A stretch of 64,000 nt of DNA from Monarcha castaneiventris obscurior (GCA_026261815.1 JAMPIT010000230.1:3543501-3607500); one strand, 5' to 3'; shown: positions 46,980 to 61,080, counted from the first letter of the stretch. Notes: a model not told the origin generated them from the sequence alone. Numbers and translations: made by a program.

Positions 46980-49427
46980 TCTAACATGCCCCTGTTTTAC
47001 CAGGCAAAGCCACCCATGCAGATCCAGGTGGACCTTACAAGTGCATCTGTCTGCAACAATTAAACTGGCAAAACTTTTTGTGATCTCCCCCAGAGCTGTG
47101 TGTGGGTTTTTCTCATTTCTAAGATATTCTCTCTTCCACTGTACATTTTTCTTTATATACAAACTAGGAAGATTGTGTATGCAAACAAAAACAATGAAAT
47201 GGTGGGGGAAAAAAAAGCTGTGAACTTGATTTTTCTGTTGTTTTTGAAGCCATGGCTTTAGGAATAGCAAGGAATACAGAAACCTTCCTCCCACTTCACT
47301 GCCTTTCCCTACTGGTGAAGCTGGAGTGACCATGGTCCAACTTCAGTAGTGGCACAAGGGTGGTATCCTGACACACAGGAGCTCGCAGAGCATCCTTCAG
47401 AAAAGTACTCTGAGACAGGGCAGACCTGATCCAGAGATGCAGATCCCGAGTGCTGAGGTGGGAGTACTGTTCACACTGGCATTCCATCTGCATATCCCCA
47501 CTCTCCTTTTTAATGTCCACCTGCCTTTACCACAGGGATGCTGCCAGGGGAACAACTCCATGACTGAAAATAAACAAAACCAACCAGCCTAAAAGCAATC
47601 ACTGAAGTGTTCCTTGTGCCACAGATAATGTTTCACATGGAGACTGGCAGCCCAGAGGCAGTCAGATTAAAAGTAAATTCTGATCCCAATTTTTACAGCA
47701 TTTCCTCATTCCCCCAGACAAATCCCGCCTGACTGTTCCAGCGTGCCCTGCACCAGCACGTTAATGAGCACGAGGCCAACACCTCTGCAAGTGATCAACA
47801 CAGCAGCAGAGAGCCAGCCAGGCACCTTCCATGCTATCTGACAGGAAATCAGGCAGCTGTCAGTGCACAGCTGAAAACATGCACGGCACAGCCCCCTCGG
47901 ATGCTGTCGGGAGATGCCTGCTCTTCCCAGCAGGTATAGAGGTTATGCATTATCATATATTCTCCCTTGCCAGGTAAACCCAAGGCATCCTGCCTTATTC
48001 TGGCAAAAGGCATTATTGGAATCCATCCCAATACCACCATTTGTTTCCCTCATGCTTTCAACACAGCCCTGCACTTCAGCAAAATGTTTCCCCACATAAA
48101 AAATAAACACATAGAAGTGTTGCGGCAGTTAACTGAGTAATGCTGGTAGAGACCTCTGAAAATATAAATCACTATAGTGTTGAATTATTAACCTTGATTA
48201 TTATTGCTTGTGCAGTGCTTTCAGTTAGGGCTCACAAAGGCAAGAGAAGATTAATTATAACTTGTCCCAAAAGCAAAATAGGAGGAAGTGGAACACCCTC
48301 AATTTTGCTCTCACACTAAAAACACGGTCACTTAGAGCAGCCTGAAGATGCTGAGATCACTGAGCTCATTAGGCAGCGGCCAAGGGTGCTCAAGTGAGCA
48401 CTGAGCACTCAGCCCACAAGAAAGGGATCAGTCAGTTCCTGCCTCTCAGCAGCACAGGCAGCAGCAGTACAGCTTCACAAACGTATCGAATGCTCCTTCT
48501 CAGACTGGCCCAGTGACAAACCTTAACATGTACACAACTGAAAAGCTTAGGAAAGAACCTCTTCCCAAAACCACAACCCTGCATTTTGTCACAAAGTTTG
48601 CTTTTTTTCATCTGCTGTCATCTGTCAGGAACTTAACCCCAGAATTTAAATTACTGTTGATGTGTTAAGAGAAAATATCAGAGTCTTCAGAGCAGGTTTT
48701 AAATGCAAGCAGTGTACCCTTCTGTGCCCAATGTAAACACCACACGACTGCTGCCCCGCTGGGCTGTGGAGGGAGCAGGAGAGACAGCTGTGGCTGCAGG
48801 GCAATGGGTGCTTTATTTGTGTGTGCTCAGAACTGATACGGAAATATCCAAGCCCTACATGAAATTACACCCCTTGTAATACTGGGAATGTATAGAACAC
48901 AGTATGTGAAATACAAGGAGCACTGGTGTTGCTTTTAGAGAAGTTAACTGTCTGATTCTCCAAAAGGCCTGTAGGATCCATGGGTTTGTTTTCTTTTTCC
49001 TTCCCAAAACAATCAAATCATAGACTTAAATCTGTCACAGGCATCTTGCACTATGAACACTCCAAAAGTACTGACATCCTCGCACATGTCATTGCCCAAA
49101 CAGGTGAAAGAGCTAAATAACAAGAAAAATTAACCTACTGCTGGCAATGAAGTCAGTAATTTTTTACCTTGATCATATCTCCCTAAGGAAGGCAGCACTG
49201 CACTTCAGAGGACCTCAATACAAAGATTATCAGAGCAGTTTAGGTACCTCTGCAAGTGAGACCGTGGTTCCTGGAGGAGCAGAGCAAGGTAATTTCTTCA
49301 GAGGAGGGGGAATACTAGCTTAGACCTCTTTGGCTGAACACACTGCATTTGCTAAGCAGAATTAACATGCTTGATTCAGGCCCTATTTCTTTATTTGGAT
49401 CCAAAAGTTCACAAAAGCAGTGGGGAA

Positions 49428-49442
49428 TTTTTTTTTTTTTTT
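49428..49442 (+). repeat. T15 homopolymer
   Basis: Fifteen T (A15 on the minus strand) with no recognised retroposed body beside it. Confidence 0.85.
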
Positions 49443-52400
49443 AATCTTGCTGCAGATGGAAATTTCCATACTACAGTTCTGCAATGATTGTAAACAAGAG
49501 GTTTCAAGACCATCAGATCTTAACCTTTTATAAGAAGAGTGGCTGAATAATCTGTAGGGAGGGAGATCAGGGCAATCCAACAAGGGCTTTGTGCAAAAAG
49601 GAGGAACTGAGACTGAAAGCTACAATTCTGCTGCTCCCCGTTTTTGAACTCTAAAGAAGACAAGGCAAAAGGCAGGGGGGATGGGATGGGAAGAAAAAAA
49701 AAAGATATATATATAAAAGGCTGCTAACTTTGCAGAATTTAAAATCCCTAATACAATATTATACACTAGTTTTCATTTGAGAAAATAAATGAGTCATTAG
49801 AGAAAAGCCTCTACAAATGCTACAGGATTCCTCCCTCTCTTCCATCTCCTAGTTCAAGACACTTCATAGACACTTTTTGGTACTGGTTGACTTAGATTTT
49901 GAGCCATGACATCCAAAACATGGCATATTTGGTCTTTTTTTGTTAACCTGAGAAGTGGAGAGGGACAGAGCTTGTCTCCTAAAATACAGCCTTTCTCAAC
50001 CACATTCCCAGATTGGTGTGTGGGAGAAGCAGCAGACAATGCTGAGCTTCCACCATCCATGCTCCATATCCCTACAGTTTGCTGTATGTGCTGGAGATGC
50101 AGTGGCTCTGCCTCTGTCACAGCTTTAACAGATCATGTTTTCACAGGTACACTGGAAAACACGGGGTTTCTGCATTTCCAACCCTCGTCCTCTGCACAGG
50201 AGTTGAATCTTAAGCTACTTCAGGATTTGCCTCAATCTTGAGACACCAACAGAGGGATTGAACGTTTCAAGGGTGTATTTATATAAGCCAGGCCTAAGTT
50301 ATCTACAGAACAAATTGTCCGTGCCACACCTCGGCATGGCAGCAGCCAGGCAGATTAGCTTTGTTTTCCCTCCAAGGAAGAATAAAGTAAAATAACAATA
50401 AAATAACAGTTTTTAGACACCCAATATCGAAACACCTAACAAGTTTCATGGTGATTTGGGGTTAAATCCCAAATTCTAGGTCTTCCTTAAGGCTTAAATT
50501 ATAAATCAAGTGCAAAACTGCCAAAACCTTGCGTCATATCTAGCAAACACAGACACATATTTCAAGTGCAGAAAGAACATTTCAAGCCCTTGAAACACAA
50601 CCAATCTGGTTAACAAACCCACATTCTCTGAGCAGAGATGTTCTGGTTCATGACTTCTGAACTTTGTACAGAGAAGTGATCCAGCCTCGTGCAAAGTTAT
50701 CTCCATTGGTGAGGACTTCCCCCCAAAGCCTCATTTGACCATTCCCACCTTTCATAAGATTTACCAGATTCATTTACTGACTCGTTTATCAGGCTATTTT
50801 CACAAAATACTCTTGCTATGCTATTACAGCAGTCTGAACAAAACCAAATGTTTAGGCCTGGTTCTATACCATTTTGGCCACCAAGGGACTACCATTTGCT
50901 CCCTATAGTTTCATATCCACTAATTAAAGAGTGCATCTCATCTGCATTACACTGCTAACCATGCAAACCCCAACAACCACCTGTCACACTTGTGAACTGA
51001 AATCTATGAAATATCATAGCACCAGTAAAACCAGATATTACACTGTCCTTTCAAAATTATGTGGATCTTCTTCCTCAGAGTTGTTTTTGGACTTTGGTGG
51101 TGGCGGTGGAGTTTTTTTGTTAGGGTTTTGTTTTGTTTTTCTCAAACCTAACAGGAGGGAGCTGGAAAGCCTGGTGCTTTATGAGTACCAGTGCCTTGAA
51201 TTCCTTGTCTGAGTTTGCAGCCTATGTGTAGTTTTAGATTAATAGCTATTTGACCACTCTGACTTACTTTTGAGTTCTGCATCTCATACTGGGCCTGGTT
51301 TTACTAACCTGGAAGCAATACCTGTAAGCTAAATTTTGTATTTTTTTAGCATGAACAGGGATACCTTTTCAGACTCTATTTTTATTTTTTCAAAACCAAC
51401 AAAAACAGTGCCACACAGAAAAATGCCTACTTTCATACACTTGTGAGCAGTGACTATGGTTTGCTGCTGAATTATTGCATAGGTTGGAAAACACAGCTCC
51501 GAGAAAAGATCTGTAATTGTTTAGTGGTTGGACTGCTGGCAGAATTCCCTGCCTGGGGCTGTTTTTATAAATAGGCCTGAGGACAAACAAACAAGCTACT
51601 AATAACAAGTCGACTATTATGTTTTGAAGCAGCCCTGCTTTGTGTTGTCCAGCACACGAGAAGCTCAGATGGCAAATACAGCAAAACCCATGGCAAGAAG
51701 TAAGGATAGACCATGCCCATGCCAAAATTTCAGAGAGCTAAAATAAATTTAATCTGGGGGAAATACCAAAATACACAAGGCTGTGTATGGCTGTGCTGTC
51801 TCAGATCTCCATTTCCTCTATTACTAGGTATCGTTAGGAAATGAGGTAAATAGCTCAGTAACAGACATCACCAACTCCAAAGAGCCTGGTGAATTCCTAA
51901 AGCCAGCTGGTCTTGCTTTTTCCACCAGTTCTTTTCACCATGTCCCACTCATAACTACACCAAAGATGTGGACATTACTCAGGACATCCTGTTGACTCTT
52001 AAAAAGTTCCCAGGTTTGTCAGGAACGTTAAGGTATCTCATCACAGCCTTTACTGGAAGCTTCTCATTCCACAGATAATCTGGTGGCTACTTAACTAAGA
52101 GCAAAGGTCAGATTTTCTGCCACCTCTACTTCAGGTTGTTCATCTGATCTCATCACACTGCAAATTTTTTTTCTTACTTCTAATGTTTTCTGAAGGTAAT
52201 TTAGGCATCCCAGCTAAATACTCAAATATTGGTTCTCCAGTACCTTTCCTTGAGAAAGACATTCAGTCTTGGATATCATTCTCTGCTATTTCATATACTT
52301 CTTTCTGTTTCATGAAAAAATTATATCAATAGAAGACATTTTTTACCTTTGGTCATGGAAGCTTATTACCAATCACTGGAAGCCAGGGAAGTTTATATGG

Positions 52401-54803
52401 AAACAACCCATCCTGATGCAGTAATTCTTCCAAACAGTGTAGCTGTATTAAGATAGCATGGAGGAAGGTGAGGAAAATTAGGGCCCTTACCTTTTAAATT
52501 TTTCTCCTGCTGCTTATGGATCTTATCTCTGTTATGTGGAGGATGATCTTCACCAGCCTCTATTGGCCCTGGCTTCCTTGACGTAGACATCACAACTTTC
52601 CTGATTGCTGCCCATCTTCTCTGCTAAGCTTCCTCTTGGAGGGGCTTACTTTTTCTTTCCATAACTGTATCAGTTTTGCTTTGTTTTGTCTTTTGTATCC
52701 TCCTTAGAGAGAGCACTTTGTCCCCACGACCCTCCTCAAAGACTTAGCAGCCCTCTTATCTCTTTCTTTATGTCATTCAGCATTAGCAGCTTAGCCTTCG
52801 AAAACAAATCCTCTTTTTTTGTTGGTAAGAAGAGCCACTTACGCTCTTCCTTCCCCTCTGTTTTCTTCTCTCTTTGGAGGCAAGATCTCACCAGTTCTAA
52901 AACCGCTTCATGTGGTGACGCAGGCAAGAACATGAAGTCCAGTGGACCATGTGTAATCGCTACCGAGGTGAGCACTTTCCCGATAATACCCAGAAACGAT
53001 GGAGTCAGCACGGATTAAGGAAACAACGAAGCGCTCAGCATTTATGGCAACACACTGACGCATTTCAGGGTGCGTGCTGCAGCCCCAGGGGAAGCAGCAG
53101 TAACATCACCAGCACAGATGAAAAGACTCTAGGTAGTGCTAAAAACAAAACCAAACCAAACCATTTTCCCAGAAGAAAACATTTTTTCCCAGAAGAAGAG
53201 TTCTGTGTCCCTGCTAGAACATTGGTCCTAATAGAAGCAGAGCAGAAAGAGGAGCTGGTAGGAATAACAGGCAGGAGCAGCAGCTGTTTGTCTCCAGAAT
53301 CACCAGCCACAGAGACACTGCTCCCTTGGCACAGCAAATGCCCTCCCTGACAGTGCCCTCGTAAATCAGCTTCACTGCCCCGAGATGAATTTGTACTTGG
53401 TTGATTTTTGCATGGTCCACAGTCTGCAACACAAAACTATCACAGCTTTCAGCAAAGCTTAACTTCTCCGACCTCCAGAAGATGGTGGTGGGGTGGACAG
53501 ATTCCCTCTGCAGGGAATCTTGGCAGGTGACCCAAAGGAAATGCCAGGCCAGGGGCTGGGCAGTAGCTGCTCCCCAGATAAATGGACTGCTACAGGGCTG
53601 TTCATCCAGCAATTTTACCACAAGCACTAAATCCAAAGGAAAAGAAAAAAACCCAAACTTTAGTACAGCTTAAGCATTACCGAATCAATTATCCAAACAT
53701 TTCACTATGTAAGTTTACATACATGCAAACAGCTTTGTTCTTGAAATCTTGCTGTTTCTCAGTAGGTATATAAGAGCACAAGAAAACCTTTGGAGCACCT
53801 ACTTACACAAAAGGGGATGAAAACGACATTCTTTTTCAGCTTTAACAAAACTGGTTGTTTCTGCAAGTTTCTGCTGCCCTGCTGTACCACAGCTGTTCCA
53901 GCCCCACCGTCAGCTTAAGCCAATTGTAAGTCATCAGTTTTCAGCACACAATGCCACTGAAAGCCAATTCTGCTGGTAGCACTGTTGGAAATGAATCATT
54001 ATTTGCCCAGATTTTGTATTAACCTTTTATTTCCCTTGAATATCACCACTGAAAAACGACAGCTCACACCCTTCAAAGAGACCAGAGAAAACAGAAAGCA
54101 AAAATAAAATTTAAAAAAAAAATAAGGAGATAGGTCAGGGAAACAGGGAATAAGGAAAGTTTATGAAGTGCAGCATAAAAAACAAAGGAAACAAAACTTT
54201 AAAAATTATTCCAAGCATCATCAGCCTCTCAAGCCAGCTGAAGAAGACCCTGAAAAATAATCTCAGCAACTTCTACTTTACATGAGCTCAGTTTCTCTCA
54301 AGAAGTATGCATCCCATCAATAATAAAAGTGTGGAAAGCAGGTTACCCTAAACAGAGGGAGACAAAGTGTAAGCAGGTTTAGCTCCAAAGGTCACGTTGT
54401 TTTAGTCAAACCACCCAATATCTACTCCATCCACTTGCTCCAGTCACTCTCTCTATGTAAATCTAAAGCTCTAGACAGCTACTGCTGCTTCAAGGATGAC
54501 AGATGCAGTCCTAACTAAACATGTGAACATGTTAAATACTGTCCTAATAACTTGGTCAGATAATTATTTTGCTTTCCTGCACAAAACTGATCTATTTTGA
54601 CTCACAGTTCTGCAACAAGAGGTCTGTAGGCTATACAAACTATGGCTACACAAATGACTTAGAAAACATCTCCTGTCTTAGTGGGCTGTAATTCAACAAA
54701 CTTTGACAGATGTTCCCTTATGACATAAATTTTTTCAAGCTAAGTTTCAGCTAAAATTAAGATTAAAAAGGAAAATTTAGAAAAATATATTATTTGTCAA
54801 ATT

Positions 54804-54818
54804 AAAAAAAAAAAAAAA
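54804..54818 (+). repeat. A15 homopolymer
   Basis: Fifteen A in an AT-rich neighbourhood; simple slippage repeat. Confidence 0.85.
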
Positions 54819-55229
54819 GTAATATTGAATCACAAAGATCTGTCACTGTCACTATGACCATGAAATTTGGTAGGGCCTCCTGGTCTGTCTTGTGCCACCT
54901 CTGTGAGACCCTGCCCAGCTCTGGCCTAGCAATAAACTAGACAGCTGTGGGAGACATCTCAATTTCTTACTAAATTCTGCCAAGGTTTAGTTTGCACACG
55001 GAAAACCCTTGTCACCCCCTTTACATCCTCTTGCTGCTTTTTTTCCCCATTCAAGTGCCAGCTAACCTTGCTGAGAAAATGGTGCTCTCTCTTGCTGGCA
55101 TCCCGGGCAGCATGGAGGACAACAAGGAATTTCAAGTCCCCAGTGCAAAGAGAAGCAACAATCTTTCCATTAAAAAAATTCCTGAAACCTGGGTAAACAG
55201 CAACAGTGTGTTTAAGCTAAGCCAGGCAC

Positions 55230-55990
55230 CTTGGTGATGATACCAAGCTACTGGGCTCACTCCCCAACAAAAACATGAGGATCTCTCATGGGAAGGACTG
55301 GATAACATGAGCAAGTGGAGGAACAGAAATAAGTTTAATTTAATCAATTCAATTTAATAATTTTAGTTTAATCCTTAATCCCTCAATTATGTATTCAAGG
55401 GCTGTAATTTTGTCTAAAATCTGAGCATTCAACAGCTGCATAGAGACAAACCGAAGTGTACCTGTCTCAAAAGGTTAACTGGGAGCTATCATGGTAATGT
55501 TGCCATGGATAAAGCACAGAACAGGCATCAAGAGGCCTCCAGAACAGATAAAAAGCATGAATCCCATACTGATATATATAAGCACTGTGAAAGCTCATCT
55601 GGAATAATGTGTACAGTTCTGGTCATCTGCTCAGGAAAGGTTAATTCAGCTGGCAACAGGTGCACCACAAGGCTGTTTTGATGATGAGAGGAACAGAGAG
55701 TCTCTCTTGTGGGACGTGACTAAAGGGGCTTGGCTTGCTTGGTTCTGCAATTGACAGCTGATAGTGTATGTGATCCTTCTCCACAGTTACATAAGGTGCA
55801 TAAATATCAACAAGGGAGAAGAGATAAAGGGCACTTTGTGGGTGCAATTAGAAAATGGAAAATTGTTGTGCACAAATTGAGGTTGGAAATTAGGAAGGGA
55901 AAAAAGAGTGACATTCTGGAGGAAGGCTCGAATGAGAGCAAGAAACATCAACACTTTTCAGACTGATGAAGTTTATTTCAGGGAAGATAT
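55230..55990 (+). mobile_element. Old, long CR1-type LINE relic
   Basis: The order of words follows the CR1 ORF2 end. They are GATGATACCAAGCTACTGGG (about 55236-55255), GGACTGGATAACATGAGCAA (about 55296-55315), GCTCATCTGGAATAATGTG and TACAGTTCTGGTC (about 55593-55625), then an AAGGTGCATAAATATCAACA segment (about 55793-55812) and AGGTTGGAAATTAGGAAGGG (55880-55899). The frame is interrupted by stops and indels throughout. Divergence is high, similar to the relic at 41.8 kb. The 3' terminus is not clearly reached. Confidence 0.65.
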
Positions 55991-55994
55991 GATG

Positions 55995-57060
55995 GCACTG
56001 CCTAAAGGGTTTTCCTACAGGTGCAGGAAAAAAATGGCAGGTTAAAGGCTCCTTCTTGCTTTATGCACCCTCTAGAGCAAGAAGGGAAATAAATAATTAT
56101 TATTTCTAAGATTTTTTCTAGGCTCAAGAAATTCTGATCCTCCTGTTGAGGCCCAATACCTGACTGATCTCCAGGAGAAAAACACCTCTGATGTCTAATG
56201 ACTGAAAGATGAGGAAGGGCTGCAGACACAGGAAAGGAGTAATTCTAGGTATAATGTGAAGGTTGACATAAAACTATACGATGATTCAGAAAGGTTAATT
56301 CTGAACTGTTTTCCAAGTCTGGAAAGAGCCTGGTACACAACCCGTGGCTACATGTCAGAATGTGACCTTTTCCACATTCAGGCTGAGATAACCATCTTCT
56401 TTGGCTACACCTGCATCAAAACATACCAGACTTGTCATAAGAAATCCTTGCTCCCTGATGCCATGGTTCCGGTCCTTCTCAAAAGCCTCAGATCAGATGT
56501 GCCCCAAGGACTACATGCAAAAAATACACATGGAAATATGGGTGTGTGCAGGCACACCCACATACACACATACACGACACACATGGGATACTGCTCATAA
56601 AAAGGTATCATCTGCTTATTTAAGAGTTTCAAATGTCCCAAGTTTTGATGAAGGTTGTATAACGACTCCAAAAGGGAATCAAGAAAATCCTACCTATGTA
56701 AACTAACCAACATGCAGAAATTATCTTTGTAACCTACTGAACAGCCTGGGAAAACAAACAAGCAAGCAAACACTGTTTCTGTGAATCTGAAAGAAATTTC
56801 TTTCTAACAGATTTGAAAGACAAGCCCAGAAAGAGGAAGGAAGAGCTTTAAAAGTGAAATTACAAGTAAACAAGGACAGAGAAAGAAAAGAAAAAAACCC
56901 AACTTCCTGAAAATGGGTGGGAAAGGCCACCTAGAAATACACAGCACTGGTATTTCCAGCATTTGACCAGCCACCACCACAATCCCAACTTTCACCTGTC
57001 TCAGTCATCTGGCAGAGTACTTTTATCACAATAAAAAAAACCCCAGACCCTCATTGGGGG
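55995..57060. other. Unique non-coding stretch
   Basis: No gene or repeat is recognised. A short CACACC/CATACACACA patch lies near 56552-56582. Confidence 0.5.
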
Positions 57061-57091
57061 AGTTTTGAACTGCTTTTCACCGTCCTTGCAG

Positions 57092-57415
57092 GTTCAAACC
57101 ACAGTTCCCACGGTGAGGGTGTCCTTCACAGCACAGGCTCTTCCTCAGCTCTCCCCAGGGCTTAGGGAACAGGCGGCTCTCCAGAGGCTTCAGCTGCTGA
57201 AACTTTGGGAGTCTGGTGACCTGCCTTTTAAAATAGTGGGAGTAACTTCCGTTGCTGCCCCAGCAGTGCTTCTAGGAGCCCAGAGCATGCCAAAACACTG
57301 CTTGCCCTTGCATATAACTCGAGTAATAAAAGCGCAGCTGTACTCAGTTTCACGCAGGGCAATGCTTTCCCAGCCCTTATTTAACACTGGCTTATTTCCA
57401 TCAGCCGTAACAACG
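57092..57415 (+). CDS. Candidate internal exon, unknown product
   Basis: The left edge is a good acceptor: a pyrimidine-rich CTTTTCACCGTCCTTGCAG ending at 57091. The right edge is a strong donor, ACG|GTGAGT, at 57416. The 324 bases between are open in one frame, and that frame is in phase 0 at both edges (108 codons). The frame is in fact open from 57065 to 57454. The predicted peptide is rich in Leu, Val, Ala, Pro and Gln, with no motif, signal peptide or domain I recognise. It could be an exon of a rapidly evolving gene, a lncRNA exon, or a coincidence in locally GC-richer DNA. A second donor-like ACGGTGAGG lies inside at about 57110-57118. Confidence 0.25.
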
Positions 57416-57734
57416 GTGAGTGGCAGGGAAGGGATGTTTTATGGGGAGCCATAGGCTCACAGTGCTCTTTGATTTTGCTTCAAGTGAGTCAAACTGACTT
57501 TGTCCACAACTGAAGGCAGTAAATGTATTGACACAGGAGTCTGGCAACAGACCTCATCACAGGTAAACCCCATAGGCCAATGGGAGCTATGTTATAGATG
57601 ATCTTATATAGGGAAAGCTCCATGCACAGCCAGTGCAGAATCAGGAGTAGAGTGGGCCAAGACATCTGCAATGCTGGATCACCTATAATGGTCTGGCTTT
57701 AAGCATGATGGGTTTTTAGCTTAGTTACAAGACT

Positions 57735-57840
57735 AGGGAGCCACTGAGCTCTACTTTCCAGCATGCTATGGTCTTGGGCAAATTACTTCTTAAATTTTTT
57801 GCTTTCCAAGCTTCACATCAGGAATAATGATATTTCCAGG
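57735..57840 (+). mobile_element. MIR (CORE-SINE) fragment
   Basis: GGTCTTGGGCAAATTACTTCTTAA, quoted here only in part (CTTGGGCAAATTACTT), and GCTTCACATCAGGAATAATG, follow the MIR 3' half (CTTGGGCAAGTCACTTAA ... CCTCATCTG...ATAATAATA). The plus orientation is clear from the order. About 70-100 bases survive. Confidence 0.5.
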
Positions 57841-57849
57841 GCAACATTA

Positions 57850-60800
57850 ATTCAACCATTTCTCCTGAACATTTAGAAATTTGCAGAAGGAAAGACACGG
57901 AGGGGGGCAGTGCATTAGGGTTATTATGTTGGCTCTTCCCCAGGCTTTCTTTTGAGGAGAGTTTTAAAAGAAATGCTTGGATCAAATACCCCATCAATAA
58001 AAACCTGGATTTCATCCAAGAGTCCACTCCTTTGGCAAGAGCAAATAAAGCAGGTCTCCCAGTGTTTGAGGTGTAAGTGAAACCTTGAGTGCACACGAGG
58101 CTGATATGAGAAGGCACACTTGTCTGATAAGAGCTACAACCTACAGGGGACAAACTGAATAGCAAATGGGTAACAAGATGAGACTGGGGAAAAATCAGGA
58201 TCTTGCATGTATCCAAGAACTGACAGTTCAATGAGTGGTGATACTTTACATTCCTGATCCAGATTTGTTAGGGCACTGATGTTACTGGGTTCATCAGGAA
58301 GCTCTCCAAACCAGGGCCAGTGCAGGCAGGCAAAGTGCTACAGAGGAACTTGAGTTTACATGGAATGAACAAAAACATGTTTTTCTCCAGACACAGAGAA
58401 GTAAACTTTTTGTGTTCATTCAGGATCTCACAACAGTTTCCTTCAGAAAATGAATTTTTACTCTAAACTCTGTTCCACACTCGGCAGTTTTTGGCGAAGT
58501 CCTCCCTATCATGTACTCCAGATGAAGTAACTTCCTTGAATTCCTGCATAAATGTTCCTAGGACTGCTAAACACACTCGTGATCTCTGTCCCAGATATCT
58601 ACGATAGCTATCTACATGTCAGTCATGTATGACAAAACATAACTCCTAAAGCACTTCGGGGCTTTTCATATGCAAAAGTTGGTATCAGCTCCAGAGTTTA
58701 CTCCGCACACTCTGTTCCCTGCCAAGTAATGAACCACCCAAAGGTCAGTAGAGCGAGCACTTGGTTTGGGCTACACACTCCCTTCAAGGTGAAGAATAAA
58801 GCCACCAGGGTGTCGGGGTCAAGACGGTGTCGGGGTCAAGACTGCCACGTTTCACACTTCAAGGATATCCTCTTCCTCCTCAGCCCTGACACATGGAAGG
58901 AGAAGCACAGCTGGATCCAAGATAAAGCAGCCTTGTGGTTAGGAGGTTATACTGTTGCTCAGTCTGGCTAAACTTGGCTTTAACCACCAAATCGACTGTG
59001 TATTTTTGGACAGGTGAGGAAATGAGATGTTCATGACCTGATTCAGAAACTAAAGCTTTAGACGAAGTTTTAGATGAATCTGTTAATTAATTACCAGCAA
59101 TAGCTGAGCTTATGTTTGACTGGATTTCTATGTTCAGCTTAATGAATACATCCACTTGGAAAAGACTTAACTGAGATAAACATTTGGGATCACTCTGCTT
59201 TGAAATTATACATAAAATACAGAAATATGTTGCACCAGTCGCAGTCGCTTTACATGTAATTTCCCAACAATAAAAAGAGCAAGAAAATGTTAAGGCTATT
59301 GCCAAAATATATCATTAAATTTCCTTCCCAAAGCTATAAACCTCCTGTGAAGCCCAACCAATGTGCCAAACCAAGAACTCCAGCTCCAGCCATCAGAGGA
59401 AAGTCCTGTCCCTCCACTAGTGTCACAGATCTTTTCCGGAGCAGTTCTGTAAAGTGACACACCATCAGACTCATGGACAGCAGTGCTGGAAGGCCTGAGT
59501 AACAGAATATCCTAGAAAGGAAAATATGAACTTTTTAAGGCCTATTTTTAATTAATTACCAGATGGAAATAAACCCTTCTTGGAACTTCTGAAAGCTTCT
59601 CAGAAAAGTCAAGCTTTCCCTCAAACTGGCCTTGTGTACAAATTAGGACAGATAAAAGAAGGGTTTTTTTCTATTAATGAAATAATGATAAATTCTGAGA
59701 TGATGCTTAGAAAAGAAAACAATATTAACTAAATCACCATGATCATTCCAACAACAAAAACATCTAGCCAAGTATACGTACTGCACATATTCCCACTCAT
59801 ATACTATGCAAACATGCATAAACCAGTCTGAATTTACAAATTCTCAGCCTCAGCACAAAGGCACACTTTATTTAAATGGCTGTTACAAATCCATTTAAAG
59901 TACAGGGCCTAGCTTTGTAACTGTCTCTTCATCTCATATAGTTACCAAGCCTCTGTATAAACAAAATATGGTCTGTCATATTTCTGTTTGGCTGTTTTTG
60001 TATTTTGTCTCTACAATGGGATGTGGAAGACTGAATGTATTTATTCTGGTTTGGGCATCTGGCCAAAAGTGAAAGAGATATTTTAGGTTTCCTGGCTCAC
60101 AGTGGGTTCAACCTCTTACCTGTCTCCCCATTTAGACCACGGCTACAGAATTACAGCTGTAACACAATCACAATAGCAGAGAGGGTGCATCATAGCATCA
60201 GCCATAAATATTACCACTGTTCCCTGGTTTCACTCCCCCATCTCCATCACAGCTCTCTTATATCCAACACTTTGCACAATGCTGTCATGTGTGGCAAAAC
60301 TTGTGGTAAGCAGAGCTCTAAAATTTGTCTGCAAGGAAAGAAAGCTCTCAGCAGAACAACTAGAAGAAACCTGGTTGTTTGTCAAATGGAATTATTGCAA
60401 AATCAAAACCAAAAATACTAGTATTTTGGTATCCATGAGATATTTCTGGTTCACCATATATTGCTCACTTATACTTTATACACTCACAAGCTTTAGATGG
60501 TTCTTTCTTCCATCCCTCTAACCTGCACAGAGCCATAATGAAATCCTAACACTTCCCTCCCATGCAGAAATCGTGTCTCCAGTTCCAACCCCACTGTCCA
60601 CAGCAACTCCAGTGATGACAGGGAAAACGTTCCTGCTAAGGCAAATGACACCAGCATGGCACTCAGCATAGCTAGTGGTGAGCAGCTCAGGAAGCTGGAA
60701 ATCTCCCTCCAGCAGGTTCAGCTGCTCCATGCTCTGCGCTGAATAGGTTACCTAAGCCATATAAAATAATATTAAAATCCCCTAAAATGCTAATTGCGGG

Positions 60801-61080
60801 TATCCTCCATGAAACAGCAGGAACCTTGTGGCATACATTAGCATTAAGGACCCCACCTGTGAGCAGACAAAGTCACCAAAATTCTGAAAAACAAGATATT
60901 CACCCCTAAAGTTTGCCCATGTCTCAGGGATGCAAACAAATCTAAAAATCCCTTCCATAAAGACCCAATATGTAATTCTGTGAGCCTGATTTTTGTTCCT
61001 CGTATTTTGTGATTGTGGTGGGTTTTGGAAACTCTAGAGATAGCAGCCAGTGATGGTTGGCTCAGGGAATACTGCTAAGG
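57850..61080. other. Unique non-coding stretch
   Basis: No gene or repeat is recognised apart from the 17-bp tandem doublet at 58.8 kb. Short frames on either strand have no recognised domain. Confidence 0.55.
58809..58842 (+). repeat. 17-bp perfect tandem duplication
   Basis: GGTGTCGGGGTCAAGAC is present twice (58809-58825 and 58826-58842) without mismatch, in a CpG-containing patch. Confidence 0.92.

Larger units (their letters stand above)
46985..55220. other. Long unique non-coding stretch
   Basis: More than 8 kb without a recognised transposon or gene. Contents noted: T15 at 49428-49442, a short TA run near 49705-49713, a GGTGGTGGCGGTGG patch near 51094-51109 followed by GT-rich DNA, A/C-rich DNA near 53140-53165, a TTTTCCCAGAAGAA doublet near 53163-53200, and A15 at 54804-54818. 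Overlapping frames in both directions around 52686-53673 have no domain signature. Confidence 0.5.
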
